Shown here: piece after piece, positions 50,278 to 60,506 of the stretch
How positions within the stretch are numbered: the stretch's first letter is position 1
Layout of the letters: every line of letters starts with the position of its first letter
Assembly: GCF_006517175.1 (NCBI RefSeq)
Contig: NZ_CP041186.1
Location: forward strand, 4,057,074 to 4,121,073
Direction: 5' to 3'
Source: Persicimonas caeni
GTDB lineage: Bacteria; Myxococcota_A; Bradymonadia; Bradymonadales; Bradymonadaceae
Length of the DNA: 64,000 nucleotides
The notes under the pieces: model-generated
What the model was told of the DNA's origin: nothing
Database searches by the model: none
Seen by the model: only the letters and a program-made list of their open reading frames with translations
Program-made: the position numbers and the translations under genes

Positions 50278-53200
50278 ATGTTGTTGGAGCGCACACATTT
50301 TCTTGCCGCCATACCTGTCGCCCTGATGCTCGCCGGCTCCGCTGCTGGCTGCTCGGATGGGGCCATGTCCGAGGAGTCTCAGGCAGTCGACGAACGGAGA
50401 GGTGACGAGCGAGACTATCCCTCGACCTTCGAGTTCCAGTCGTTCGATGGCCCCTGGACATGGAGCGAGCAGCAAAAGCTCGTCGCGGCGAATCGCTCCG
50501 ACACCGACGAATTCGGCGAGGTGATGGCGCTGAGCGCAGACGTGGTGCTGGTGGGCGCTCCCCGCGATAACACGAGGGCAAACGGAAGCGGCGCGGCAGT
50601 GATCTTTGCCCGCGATGAGGGTGGGGAGGACAACTGGGGACGCGTCACCGAGCTCTTCGCCTCCGACGCCACTTGGGACGCCGAGTTCGGCTCCGCGGTG
50701 TCGGTGAGCAGCGAGGTCGCCTTGGTCGGCGCTCCCTTCGCCCGTTACGACGGCGCGCGCAAGGGAAGCGCGTATCTCTTCGGGCGCAACGTCGAAGGGC
50801 CGGACGCCTGGGGAAGGATCACCCGGCTGAACGCCGCCGACGCCGCCGATGGCGACCGCTTCGGCGCCGCTGTGGCAGTCAGCGACGAGTTGGCGGTGGT
50901 CGGCGCGCACGCCAAGAACGTCAGCGGGAGCTGGTCTGGGGCGGCGTACGTCTTCGCTCGAGATGAAGGTGGCGGCGACAACTGGGGACAGGTCGCCAAG
51001 CTGACCGCTCCCGACGGCGCCGCCGACGACACCTTCGGCCGCGCCGTTGCCGTGAGCGGCGACGTGGTCGCCGTCGGCGCCCACGGCCATGACGAGCGGG
51101 GGAGCGACGCGGGTGCCGCGTATGTATTCTCCAGAGACCACGGCGGCCCGAACAACTGGGGACTGGTCACCAAGCTCGTTCCCTCCGAGCTCGAGGCCGA
51201 CGACGACTTCGCAACCGCGGTCGCGCTGAGCGGCGATCTGCTCGTGGTGGGCGCCCGTGGAGACGACGACCGGGCCAGTGGGGCGGGGGCGGCGTACGTC
51301 TTCGCCCGAAACGAAGGCGGTACCGACAACTGGGGGCAGGTCGTCAAGCTGACCGCGTCCGACGGCGAGGCGTTCGATTGGCTCGGCCAAACGGTGGCCG
51401 TGAGCAATACGGTCGCCTGGATAGGCGCCATGCGTGATGACGAGGCGCTGGCGTATGCCTTCGCCCAGAACCAAGGCGGCCCAGGCAACTGGGGCGAGGT
51501 TGAGGTCGTCAGCGCTGTCGATCAGCAGCCCGGCCTCGGGGCCGAAGGCGCCGTGGCGGTCAGCGGAGAGTTCGGGGCGATCAGCAACAGCGGCTCGGAC
51601 GGCCAGTTGGGCGCGGCCTACGTATTCGGCGTGCCCAACGCCCCGCCGGAGGCCGCCGACGACGCGCTCAGCGTTGACGAAGATACACCGACCGCCATCG
51701 ACGTGCTCGCCAACGACGTCGACTCCAACGGTGACCCGCTCGTCATAGAACAGATCACCGAGCCCTCCCACGGCACGGTGGTCGACGACGAGGGGGAAAT
51801 TACCTACACCCCCGAGCCGGAATATAACGGCGACGACTCCTTCGATTACACCATTTCAGATGGTCGCGGAGAGACCTCCACGGCGACGGTGTCGGTCACC
51901 GTCGTCGCGGTCAACGACCCGCCCGTTGCTGCCGACGACACCGCCACGCTCGACCAGGGCACCGCCTTGTCGATCCGTGTGCTCGCCAACGACACCGACA
52001 TCGACAGCGACTCGCTGGTCGTCGACAGCGTCGCCTCGCCGACGCACGGCACGGCGAGCCACGACGGAGACTCCGTGCTCTACACACCGGAGGCCGATTA
52101 TGCCGGCGACGACTCCTTCGACTACACCGTGGCCGACGCCGACGGCGCGACCGCCACCGCGACGGTGCACGTGACCGTCATGGCCGTCGAGGATGGTCCG
52201 CACGACGGGGACGCCGACGCCGGCGCAGATACCGGCGCCGACGCCGATGCCGGCGGCGCCAACCAATCGAGCGGGCAGTCCAACGCCGGCAAAGGCGGCT
52301 GCTCGACGGTGCACGCCCCCGCCAACCTCGCCGCCGTGCTCCTGGTGTTGCTAGGCGTATGGGGACTGCGCCGCCGGCGAAGCCTCGTCGCCGTGTTGCT
52401 TGTGGCCGTGGGACTGGCTGCTTCCGGTTGCTCGGACGCCTCGGCGCCCGACGATTCGCCCGAACCCACCACCGTCCAGGCGCAACGCCTCGACGGACGT
52501 TGGGCGGACCCCACCGAACTCGCCGCTGGGGGTGTCGTGGCGATGAGCGGTGGCGTGGCGATTGTGGGAGATCGGGGGGCGGCGCCCAACGGCGTGAATT
52601 CGGGCGCGGCCTATGTCTTCGCCAGGGACGAGGGCGGGGAGGGGAACTGGGGGCAGGTGAAAACGCTCCTGCCCAACGACCCCGAGGACTACGACGAATT
52701 CGGGCACTCGGTCGCGATGGGCGGCGACGTCGCGTTGATCACGGCGCGCCACGATGACGACGGCACCGGCGCCGCCTATCTGTTCGCCAAAGACGAGGGC
52801 GGGCCGAATAACTGGGGGCTCGTCGACAAATTGAGCGCGCCGGACGCGAGCTACTGGAGGTTTGCACGACATGTGGCGGTCAATGCAGACACAGCCATCC
52901 TCACCGCTATGAAAATGGATAACTCGAAAGTCGCACTCATCTTCGCGAAGGATCCGAGCGGCGCGAACGCTTGGAGGTATGTCAAAGACCTCGACCTGGG
53001 CGGTGTTGCTCAATTCTACATGCTGACGATGAGTGAGGACAACGCCGTCGCCATTATCGACCCGCCGGGGATCGCGGACGACCATGTCCACCTCTTCGGC
53101 CGGGCTCAGGGCGGTCCGGACAACTGGGGCCGTATCAAGCAATTAGACGTGCAATACGGCGATTCGGCAGCGGTGAGCGGAGACGTGGTGGCTGTAGGTA

Positions 53201-56200
53201 GCTCCAGCAGCCCGACACCCAACGGCAACGGCTCGGGAACCGGCCAGGTCTACCTCTTCGCCAAAGACCACGGCGGGCCGGATCAGTGGCGCCAGTTCAA
53301 GACGCTCTTCGCCAAGGACGCTGTTCGGTTGGATGCGTTCGGGGCCTCGGTCGCTCTCCGCGGCGACATGCTCGTGGTCGGCGCTCCGGGAGACGATGTG
53401 CACACCGACCAAATCTACGAGAACTCTGGGTCGGCCTACGTCTTTGTCCGCGACCATGGAGGGGCGGACAACTGGGGGCAGGTCGCCAAGCTCGGCGCGG
53501 CCGAGCGTGCGACCGGAGCCGGGTTCGGTTCAGATATAACGCTCGACGACCACTCTATCGTTGTGGGAGGCACCCCGGCGCACGCTTTCGATATCCCGAA
53601 CTCCTCGCCCGAGGCCGCCGCCGACGCCGCGAGCACCGCCGAAGATACGCCGGTGACGATCGACGTGCTGGCAAACGACACCGACGTCGACCTCGACGCG
53701 CTCAGCGTTCACGCGGTCACCCAACCGGCCCACGGCTCTGCGGTCAGCAACGGCGCGGACCTCACCTACACCCCGGGCGCCGACTTCAACGGCGAGGATA
53801 CCTTCGAGTACACCGTCTCCGACGGAAGCGGCGGACACGCGACGGCCACGGTGACGGTGACCGTCTCGCCGGTCAACGACGCCCCGGTGGCCGCCGACGA
53901 CACGGCGCAGACCGACGTGGACACCCCGGTGACGATCGAGGTGCTGGTCAACGACGCCACCGTCGACGGCGACACGCTCACCATCGAGAGCACCACCCGA
54001 CCGACCCACGGCCAGATAGGCCACGACGGCTACGCCATCACCTATAATCCCGCAGGAGACCACATAGGCGAGGACTCCTTCGCGTACACGATCACCGACG
54101 GCCAGGGGCAGACCGCCACCGCCACGGTGCGCGTGATCGTCCTGCCGGTCGAAGAACTCACCGGCACCCCCGGCGCTGACGCCGGCACGGACTCGGGCCA
54201 GCCGGACAACTCGTCGAGCGAGGGCAAAGCGGCCAACGGAGGCTGCTCGTCGGTCGACGCCCCGGCGAACGCCGCCGTCGCGTTGGTCGTCTTGCTGGGC
54301 CTGCTCGGGTTTCGCCTGCGCCGCCGAGCCCTGACGATGGCGCTCGGTGTGATCGCGCTGGTCACCATCGGCTGCGGGGGCGGCGGCGAATCTCCTTCGC
54401 AAGCAGTCGTGCAATGCGAGCCCGATCCTGCGCGGATCGCCGAGCGCGACCGCTGCCAGACCGACGAGACCTGCCCCTGCGGCACCTTCTGCGACCTGGG
54501 GCGCTGCGAGGCCGAGTGCACCAGCGACGCCGATTGCGCCGACGGCGAGGTTTGCAGCACCTACGGGCAATGCCGCTCGCCCGACCAGGTCGACCAGTGG
54601 CGCCTGCCGGCCACCCAGGGCGGCGGCTCGCTCAGCTTCGTCGCCTCCTCTCGCACCTTGCCCGACGGCCAGGCGCTGCGCGTGGAGCTGCGCGCCGGCG
54701 AGGAGCCGGTCTCTCGAGCCCGGGTAGAAGGCGTCGACGGAGCGCTCGTTTTGTGCCCCGACGCCCAGGTGTGGACAGCCGAATGCATGCTCACCGAGAT
54801 CGACGCGCAGGCGATCGTCGAGCTGTACGTCAAGCGGCGCACGGCTGGCGACGGCGACCAGGAGGTCGACCCCGACGCGATCGCCACCCTCGAAGCCCAT
54901 ACGTCCGAGGGGACCGACCGCTTGAGCCTGTTTCGGCCCCAGCAACGCCTGGCTCCCATGCCCGACGTCGCTCCCGCGCCCGACGCGCCCATTGCAGGGC
55001 GCTACGAGGGGCAGATGCGTCTGTCCGGCGTCGGCAGTGACCGCGACCTCGACGCGCTCTCCGCGCCTTCGGAGCGGCTCGATCAGCCTGTCACGGCGAC
55101 GGTGTGGTCGGTCGACGACCGCTTCGTCATCTCCATCGCCGACGAGCTGAACGCGCTGACCAGCCGCCCGGCTTTCGTGGGAGAGGCGACCTTGGGCGAA
55201 GCCGACGCCGACACCGGCGTGCGCGCAGGCCAGGTCGCATTCCCCATGCATCCCTTCATCGAGACCACCGTCGCCGGGCGCACCACCGCCTGGTTGACCT
55301 CGACGGTAGACGCCCGGGTGCACGTGACCAGCCGCCCGCGCACCGTGGAGCTCGAGTTGACCCAGTCCTTCCTCGGAAGCGGAGCTGATGTGGCCCCCAC
55401 GGTGCGCTGGCGGGTCGACCTGGAGCGGGTCGCCGACGCCGACCAGGCGGCGCCCTCCGTGCCCGCCGACGCCACCTTCGGCGACGATCCCGCCGCGCAG
55501 CTCGCCGCGGCGAGCCCCTGGGAGGCCGCGTTCGGCCAGACCGTCAACGCGACGATCGACCCCGACGCGGCGCTTCGCTGGTACAACGGCGGCCCGGCGT
55601 CGCTGGCGATGTGTGGCAGCCAAGAAGGCAGCAACGCCGTCGCCGAGGCCCTCTTTGCCAAGTGGTTGAGCCTCGATGGGCGCAATTTGACCGAGCCGAT
55701 CCGCGAAGATACGCCGTTTTACGCCTTGATCGACAACGTCTACTGGGGCACCAGCGCGCCGAGCTTCGACGACGCATCCTTCGAGCCAGAACTGTCGGAC
55801 GCCCGGCTCCCCTGCGAGCTGACCGACCTGAATCTGCAGGTGTCCACCCAAAACGATGGCGGCGGGGCCGCCAGTTTCTCGCACATCGACTTCTGCGAGG
55901 AGGTCGCCGCCAAGACGGGCTGCGTGCTCGAAGACGCCTCCAGTGAGACGCTCGAGGTCACCGCCGACGGGACCTTCTTGAGATCTGGGGAAGAGAAGAC
56001 GATCACGGCGGACTATTCGATGAAGGTCGTCCGCACGTGCCGTCTGCCGGCGGTCGGCTCGTCGTGCTCCGAGGGGATCTTCTGCATGGACCCGGCACCC
56101 GATGCCGGCGACGCAGACTACGTGGCCGGCGAGTTCGACCTCGACCCGCAGGCCCTGGCGGAATCGGGCGACTTTAGCTGTGCCTCGGGCAGGCGTACGG

Positions 56201-59200
56201 CGACTATCGCCCTAGACGCCGTCGATCCCGGCGAGCGCACCGTGGGCGAGGCGATCAACGGATGCCTCGACGAGGTGCTCACCTTGGCCGATGCGCCGCC
56301 GACGATGTCGCCCGAGCCGTACGGCGCCGGCTTCGACGCGCTGTACGACGACCCGGCGTGCGTCGGCGTCGGCCGGTTGCTGACCGCCGTGGCCGCGCAG
56401 TCGCGCTCGCTGCGCGCAGACGTGCCCATGCCCGAGTCCGACAGGCACGCCGCCGGCGTCGCCTACACCCACCGCCTGCTGAGCCGCTGGCTGCAGGTGC
56501 ACTCGTTCATCGCCACCGAGTCCGACCAACTGGCGGACATGAAGAATGTCTTCAGCACTGACGAGGACGACGGGGGCGAGGATGTCGAGAGTCAACGATT
56601 CGTCGACGGCGCCCAGGCGCGCCAGGCGATGGTGCAGGGCTGGGATTTGATCTTGTCGCCGCACATCACCCACGCGGTGTTGAACACGCCCCGGGCGGTG
56701 CTGGAGAGCCCCGACTACCGCGCGCACAAGTCGGGCTACGAGACCGCAGAGCACGAAGAGCAGAAGCAGCCCCTATCGGCGGTGATGCTCGAGACGCTGG
56801 CCCGCCAGTCGATCTATCTGAACAAAGAAGTGCGAACCTCGCTGAGCGTGACCGACGAGGAGCGCGTGGCGCTGCTTCGCGGGTTCACCCCCCGCAGCAT
56901 CATGGTGCAGGCGCTGGCCGCCGACATGCACGCCCGCGCCGGCGCCGGCCAGCCCCAGCCGCAGGTCGAGAGCGACTACGACCGGGCCTGGCGCCGGCTG
57001 CTCGCCACCAGCACGACCACCGCGCAGACCCTCGCCGGCTTCGCCTCGGGCTTGGACCCGTTGGGGATCGCCGACCGCAACCTGCCGCTGTACTTCCACA
57101 CCTCCACCATCACCGGGGCGATCGGCCGGTTCACCGCGGTCAGCGACTTCATCGCCGGCTCCGGGCCGGGGGACGACGCTGCTTGGGCGCCGGCGATGGT
57201 CGACGACGCCAAGGCGTCCTTGGAGGCGGCGCGCCAGGCCTTCTTGGACCAGGCCGACCGCGACCTGCAGGCCGAGCGCTACGAGCGCGACGTGCAGGTG
57301 TGGGCCTCCCAGATCCGGCGCGAGTACAACGCCAAGCTGCGTGACTACTGTGGGCCGCTGGACGATTCGCCGGTCGACGACCCCGACTTCGACGCGTCGA
57401 CCTGCTCGATCGACCAACAGAACCCCGACTGCCAGTTCGACGTCAAGGGCTGGTACGAACGGTGGACCGACGAAGACGTCATGGCCCGATTCTGCATGCA
57501 TCACAAGATCGACCAGTCGTCGCTGGACGACTCCCTGGGCTTCGCCAGCCAGAAGCTGCGCGACTTCGCCCGCAGGTGCCCGCGCACTGACTCGGCGAAC
57601 GCGCAGGCAGTCTCTATCGGCGCGTGCGCCGGGGACCCGCAGACTCCCTGTTTGAAATGCACGGCCAACCCGGCGCTCGACGAGGTTCCCCTGGATGGGA
57701 CCAGCCTGCAGTTGCGCGGCCGCAACGGCGGCAACGGCGAGACCGGCTACTTCGGCGCCTGGAACACCTACTGGAGCGAGTGCGAAGCGCGCTTCTCCGG
57801 CGCGCGGCGAAACATCCTGCTGCCAAAGAGCCCCATCGAGCGGCCCGAGTGCGTCAGCGGCGCGCTGGGCGAGGCCTTCCTGGGGGTGGCGTCGGCGAAC
57901 TTCGACGTCCAGCAGGCCAACCAGCAGATGGCCGATCATATCGAGGCCTACGACATCGCCATGCAATCGTGCTGGACGCTCGCCGAGAGCAATCAGCGGC
58001 TCAAAAACGTGCGTGACGCCCACCGCACCACGATGCGCAACCTGAACATCCTGCGGTCGACCGCCGACAGCACCGCCTCGGCGCTCGGGGCGACCAAAGA
58101 CTGTCTGGGCGCGGCGGCGAGCGCCGACAAGGACGATCCCCTCAGCGCGGTGGTCAACGGCGGGATCGTCTCCGGTCTCTGTGTCACCGCCGGCTTCGAG
58201 TCGGCGGCCGAGATCATTAGCATCAACCTGCAGTCCGAGATGGAGCGCAACCAGATGCGACACGACGACACCGTCGCCAACCTGGAGGCCGAGGCCGAAG
58301 AGAAGATCTGCTTCAACGAGGCTCGCCTCAAGCTGGTCGGCGCAAAGACCGCCGCCATCGACCTGGAGCGCGCCGCCTTCGACCTGGAGGGCGCCCAGGG
58401 CTCGTACGCCACGATGGTCGCCGAGGCCCAGTCGGCGCACGCCCGCGGACACGCGTTCTTGGAGGAGTCGGACCTGTTCGACACCCCGGCGCCGGTAGGC
58501 ACCCCCTGGTTCGACGAGTTGGTCTCCACCTACACCCGCGACTTCAAGCTCGCCCGCCGCGCGACCTACCTGGCGGTGCGCGCAGTGGAGTACGAATTCC
58601 AGCAGTCCATCGGCCTGCGCCAGCAGGTGCTCCAGGCCCAGGTCCCCACCGACCTGGAGGCCGTGCTGCAGGAGCTGTGGCAAGACTCGGGCACCCGCTC
58701 CATCCAGGGCAGTCGGCCCACCGAGCTGAGCACCGTGCTCAGCCTGCGCGACGACATCCTGCAGCTGGGCGACAAGAGCCAGTGGCCGGCCGAGATGCGC
58801 CCGATGACCCCGCAGCAGCGCTTCCAGGTGCTGCTGACCTCCGAGCGCTACGCCGCCTACGACGAGCGCGGCCAGTACACCGGCCAGCGCATCCCCTTCT
58901 CGCTCGCCCCGCTGGCCGCCCTGGGCATGGACGCCAAGGGCGTGCCCATCTACTCGCAGAACGACTGCGCCGAGCGGCTCTGGTCGGTCAACGCCTCGAT
59001 GGTCGGCGACGACTTGTTCCGCGGCTCGGACACCTCGTTCGTGCGCATCGACCTGCTCAAGCGCAACACCTTCTACAGCCAGTGGTGCGGCGACGCCCCC
59101 GAAGGCCAGCCCTTCCAGCTGGCCACGGTGCGGCCGACCCAAAACCTGTTCCGCGAGCCCGGCGTCGGCGAGGAGTACGGCACCGACCAGGGCGTCGAGC

Positions 59201-59445
59201 AGAGCGCCGAGCGCTTCTCACGCGCCCGCATCCAGGCCTTCTTCGGCGTCGACCGCGCCGCCCTCGAGGATACCCAATACGCCAACGGCGAGACCAGCGA
59301 ACTGGCCGCTCGCGGCCTATACGGCGACTACGCGCTCTTCATCCCCGCCAGCCTCATCGCCCGCGACGACGAAGACGGTCTGGTGCTCGAAAACGTCGAC
59401 GACATCCTGCTGCGCCTCGACTACCTCTCGGTCGCCAAACCCTGA
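50278..59445 (+). CDS. 3055-codon frame: three lipoprotein-like modules fused in frame
   Basis: ATG 50278 has a GAGGGAG ribosome site and lipobox 'LAGSAAGC' (Cys25). Module A (residues 1-701): about six FG-GAP/integrin-like repeats ('GDVVAVGAHGHDERGSDAGA'), two tandem-95/cadherin-like Ig domains from residue 454 ('VDEDTPTAIDVLANDVDSNG'), an Asp/Gly linker and a MYXO-CTERM-like tail with Cys675, hydrophobic run and Arg698-701. Without a stop, module B (702-1350) starts with its own signal and lipobox Cys718, repeats the FG-GAP plus Ig plan, and ends in a second such tail (Cys1323, Arg1346, Arg1348-1350). Module C (1351-3055) starts with a third lipobox (Cys1366), a Dickkopf-like Cys module, beta-rich and then long helical regions; it matches no family I recognise. 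The frame is intact throughout, so either a polyprotein or a recent fusion of three tandem genes. Confidence 0.8.
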   Translation: MLLERTHFLAAIPVALMLAGSAAGCSDGAMSEESQAVDERRGDERDYPSTFEFQSFDGPWTWSEQQKLVAANRSDTDEFGEVMALSADVVLVGAPRDNTRANGSGAAVIFARDEGGEDNWGRVTELFASDATWDAEFGSAVSVSSEVALVGAPFARYDGARKGSAYLFGRNVEGPDAWGRITRLNAADAADGDRFGAAVAVSDELAVVGAHAKNVSGSWSGAAYVFARDEGGGDNWGQVAKLTAPDGAADDTFGRAVAVSGDVVAVGAHGHDERGSDAGAAYVFSRDHGGPNNWGLVTKLVPSELEADDDFATAVALSGDLLVVGARGDDDRASGAGAAYVFARNEGGTDNWGQVVKLTASDGEAFDWLGQTVAVSNTVAWIGAMRDDEALAYAFAQNQGGPGNWGEVEVVSAVDQQPGLGAEGAVAVSGEFGAISNSGSDGQLGAAYVFGVPNAPPEAADDALSVDEDTPTAIDVLANDVDSNGDPLVIEQITEPSHGTVVDDEGEITYTPEPEYNGDDSFDYTISDGRGETSTATVSVTVVAVNDPPVAADDTATLDQGTALSIRVLANDTDIDSDSLVVDSVASPTHGTASHDGDSVLYTPEADYAGDDSFDYTVADADGATATATVHVTVMAVEDGPHDGDADAGADTGADADAGGANQSSGQSNAGKGGCSTVHAPANLAAVLLVLLGVWGLRRRRSLVAVLLVAVGLAASGCSDASAPDDSPEPTTVQAQRLDGRWADPTELAAGGVVAMSGGVAIVGDRGAAPNGVNSGAAYVFARDEGGEGNWGQVKTLLPNDPEDYDEFGHSVAMGGDVALITARHDDDGTGAAYLFAKDEGGPNNWGLVDKLSAPDASYWRFARHVAVNADTAILTAMKMDNSKVALIFAKDPSGANAWRYVKDLDLGGVAQFYMLTMSEDNAVAIIDPPGIADDHVHLFGRAQGGPDNWGRIKQLDVQYGDSAAVSGDVVAVGSSSSPTPNGNGSGTGQVYLFAKDHGGPDQWRQFKTLFAKDAVRLDAFGASVALRGDMLVVGAPGDDVHTDQIYENSGSAYVFVRDHGGADNWGQVAKLGAAERATGAGFGSDITLDDHSIVVGGTPAHAFDIPNSSPEAAADAASTAEDTPVTIDVLANDTDVDLDALSVHAVTQPAHGSAVSNGADLTYTPGADFNGEDTFEYTVSDGSGGHATATVTVTVSPVNDAPVAADDTAQTDVDTPVTIEVLVNDATVDGDTLTIESTTRPTHGQIGHDGYAITYNPAGDHIGEDSFAYTITDGQGQTATATVRVIVLPVEELTGTPGADAGTDSGQPDNSSSEGKAANGGCSSVDAPANAAVALVVLLGLLGFRLRRRALTMALGVIALVTIGCGGGGESPSQAVVQCEPDPARIAERDRCQTDETCPCGTFCDLGRCEAECTSDADCADGEVCSTYGQCRSPDQVDQWRLPATQGGGSLSFVASSRTLPDGQALRVELRAGEEPVSRARVEGVDGALVLCPDAQVWTAECMLTEIDAQAIVELYVKRRTAGDGDQEVDPDAIATLEAHTSEGTDRLSLFRPQQRLAPMPDVAPAPDAPIAGRYEGQMRLSGVGSDRDLDALSAPSERLDQPVTATVWSVDDRFVISIADELNALTSRPAFVGEATLGEADADTGVRAGQVAFPMHPFIETTVAGRTTAWLTSTVDARVHVTSRPRTVELELTQSFLGSGADVAPTVRWRVDLERVADADQAAPSVPADATFGDDPAAQLAAASPWEAAFGQTVNATIDPDAALRWYNGGPASLAMCGSQEGSNAVAEALFAKWLSLDGRNLTEPIREDTPFYALIDNVYWGTSAPSFDDASFEPELSDARLPCELTDLNLQVSTQNDGGGAASFSHIDFCEEVAAKTGCVLEDASSETLEVTADGTFLRSGEEKTITADYSMKVVRTCRLPAVGSSCSEGIFCMDPAPDAGDADYVAGEFDLDPQALAESGDFSCASGRRTATIALDAVDPGERTVGEAINGCLDEVLTLADAPPTMSPEPYGAGFDALYDDPACVGVGRLLTAVAAQSRSLRADVPMPESDRHAAGVAYTHRLLSRWLQVHSFIATESDQLADMKNVFSTDEDDGGEDVESQRFVDGAQARQAMVQGWDLILSPHITHAVLNTPRAVLESPDYRAHKSGYETAEHEEQKQPLSAVMLETLARQSIYLNKEVRTSLSVTDEERVALLRGFTPRSIMVQALAADMHARAGAGQPQPQVESDYDRAWRRLLATSTTTAQTLAGFASGLDPLGIADRNLPLYFHTSTITGAIGRFTAVSDFIAGSGPGDDAAWAPAMVDDAKASLEAARQAFLDQADRDLQAERYERDVQVWASQIRREYNAKLRDYCGPLDDSPVDDPDFDASTCSIDQQNPDCQFDVKGWYERWTDEDVMARFCMHHKIDQSSLDDSLGFASQKLRDFARRCPRTDSANAQAVSIGACAGDPQTPCLKCTANPALDEVPLDGTSLQLRGRNGGNGETGYFGAWNTYWSECEARFSGARRNILLPKSPIERPECVSGALGEAFLGVASANFDVQQANQQMADHIEAYDIAMQSCWTLAESNQRLKNVRDAHRTTMRNLNILRSTADSTASALGATKDCLGAAASADKDDPLSAVVNGGIVSGLCVTAGFESAAEIISINLQSEMERNQMRHDDTVANLEAEAEEKICFNEARLKLVGAKTAAIDLERAAFDLEGAQGSYATMVAEAQSAHARGHAFLEESDLFDTPAPVGTPWFDELVSTYTRDFKLARRATYLAVRAVEYEFQQSIGLRQQVLQAQVPTDLEAVLQELWQDSGTRSIQGSRPTELSTVLSLRDDILQLGDKSQWPAEMRPMTPQQRFQVLLTSERYAAYDERGQYTGQRIPFSLAPLAALGMDAKGVPIYSQNDCAERLWSVNASMVGDDLFRGSDTSFVRIDLLKRNTFYSQWCGDAPEGQPFQLATVRPTQNLFREPGVGEEYGTDQGVEQSAERFSRARIQAFFGVDRAALEDTQYANGETSELAARGLYGDYALFIPASLIARDDEDGLVLENVDDILLRLDYLSVAKP
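52297..52431 (+). other. Internal sorting tail followed by lipobox signal (junction 1)
   Basis: Residues 674-718: Gly-Cys675, a hydrophobic stretch, four Arg (698-701), then directly 'SLVAVLLVAVGLAASGC' ending in lipobox Cys718. The Arg cluster would be both the stop-transfer end of a MYXO-CTERM tail and the basic n-region of a new signal peptide. No stop codon lies nearby in this frame, and GTG 52393 is the only plausible internal start. Confidence 0.8.
54241..54375 (+). other. Internal sorting tail followed by lipobox signal (junction 2)
   Basis: Residues 1322-1366: Gly-Cys1323, hydrophobic stretch, 'FRLRRR', then 'ALTMALGVIALVTIGC' ending in Cys1366. An in-frame ATG at 54337 could start module C on its own. 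A TGA lies 4 nt before that ATG, but in another frame, so it does not stop module B. Confidence 0.8.
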
Positions 59446-59516
59446 GGCCGGCGCCGGCGCAGAATGCTCTTGACCCCACCAAGGAAGAGAGTAGAGTTTG
59501 GGAGTGTCGAACCGAC

Positions 59517-59588
59517 GCGGGCGTAGCTCAGTGGTAGAGTCCTAGCTTCCCAAGCTAGTTGTCGCGAGTTCAAATCTCGTCGCCCGCT
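59517..59588 (+). tRNA. tRNA-Gly (anticodon CCC)
   Basis: Cloverleaf with a perfect 7-bp acceptor GCGGGCG / CGCCCGC, D-arm GCTC-AGTGGTA-GAGT, anticodon arm CTAGC-TTCCCAA-GCTAG giving CCC, variable loop TTGTC, and T-arm GCGAG-TTCAAAT-CTCGT. The discriminator is T and CCA is not encoded. It marks the border to a lower-GC accessory segment on its 3' side, a common place for island insertion. Confidence 0.95.
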
Positions 59589-59826
59589 TTGCCAAGAAAA
59601 GGCAGTGAACACAACAGGATGCGGGTCGTCGACATGGCGGCCCGCTTTCTGCTTCTTGAGGGCCCATGGCCCACCTGTGGCCCACCTGGTGTGGCTGATC
59701 GCTGTTTGGCGGGTCGGTTCCGAGGGGGACTTTGGGGGACTTCTGGGGAAGTTTGTCGGGTGGTTTTACTTATTCGCTTTCTCGCTGCCTGATGTCGTCC
59801 GTATTTGATTCTTGGCGGGAGTAGGA

Positions 59827-60330
59827 TCAGTAAGGGGCGCTCTCGATGCGCACAGTCTGCTCTTCAACTGAGAAGTTATCTCTTACCTTATCTCCCGGTT
59901 TCAGATTGTTGAAGACGGAGATGTTCCGATCCAATTTGATGTCATCTGCGTCGAATTCAGCGAACACGAATGGAAAGTGCTTTATCGCCACTTTCGCCTT
60001 GGCGACGAAAATGCACTGCGAGTCGTCCGGCTTGAATTCAATTTTCACAAGGTCAAGAATCTTGGCGTGCTTGGGAGCGAGCTTCATATTCACGCACGCT
60101 TTCTTCAGGCGTTGTGACTCGTCGGAGCTACTCAACGAATCAGAGTCTGAACTCTTATGGTTTTGCTTACGGCACTGGGCGAGCTCTGTTTTCAGCCGTT
60201 CAACCTCCGCCTGGAGCTCTTTGATCTTGGAAGGTTCTTCGGCTCTCGCCGGAGTGACGCTGGCCGCAACCACTAAAGTAGCCACAGTCACAAACAGCAC
60301 TGAACACAGATACAGACGGACGTTTCTCAT
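59827..60330 (-). CDS. Exported coiled-coil protein, unknown function
   Basis: 167 residues from ATG 60330 (a longer reading starts with TTG and is unlikely). Signal peptide 'YLCSVLFVTVATLVVAASVTPARA', probably cut after Ala-Arg-Ala, then a coiled-coil 'KIKELQAEVERLKTELAQCRK', a Ser/Asp linker and a C-terminal beta-rich domain ('ILDLVKIEFKPDDSQCIFVA', 'NNLKPGDKVRDNFSVEEQTV'). GC content is visibly lower than in the genes before the tRNA. No family recognised. The 238-nt spacer between tRNA and this gene shows only gcccac repeats. Confidence 0.75.
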   Translation of the reverse strand: MRNVRLYLCSVLFVTVATLVVAASVTPARAEEPSKIKELQAEVERLKTELAQCRKQNHKSSDSDSLSSSDESQRLKKACVNMKLAPKHAKILDLVKIEFKPDDSQCIFVAKAKVAIKHFPFVFAEFDADDIKLDRNISVFNNLKPGDKVRDNFSVEEQTVRIESAPY

Positions 60331-60506
60331 TGCTCGCTTCCCCTTCAACCAATGCAAGTTTGCACCTCAAAGTCGAACATACGTCAAGAGCACACGTCAA
60401 GCAGAGCCATGCACCTTTGAATAACCCGCCTACCTTCCTACACCTACATCAGGAAAAGCAAAGCTGTGAGGCACGGCACCTATGCCCGGTTGGTTCGGCG
60501 GATTCT

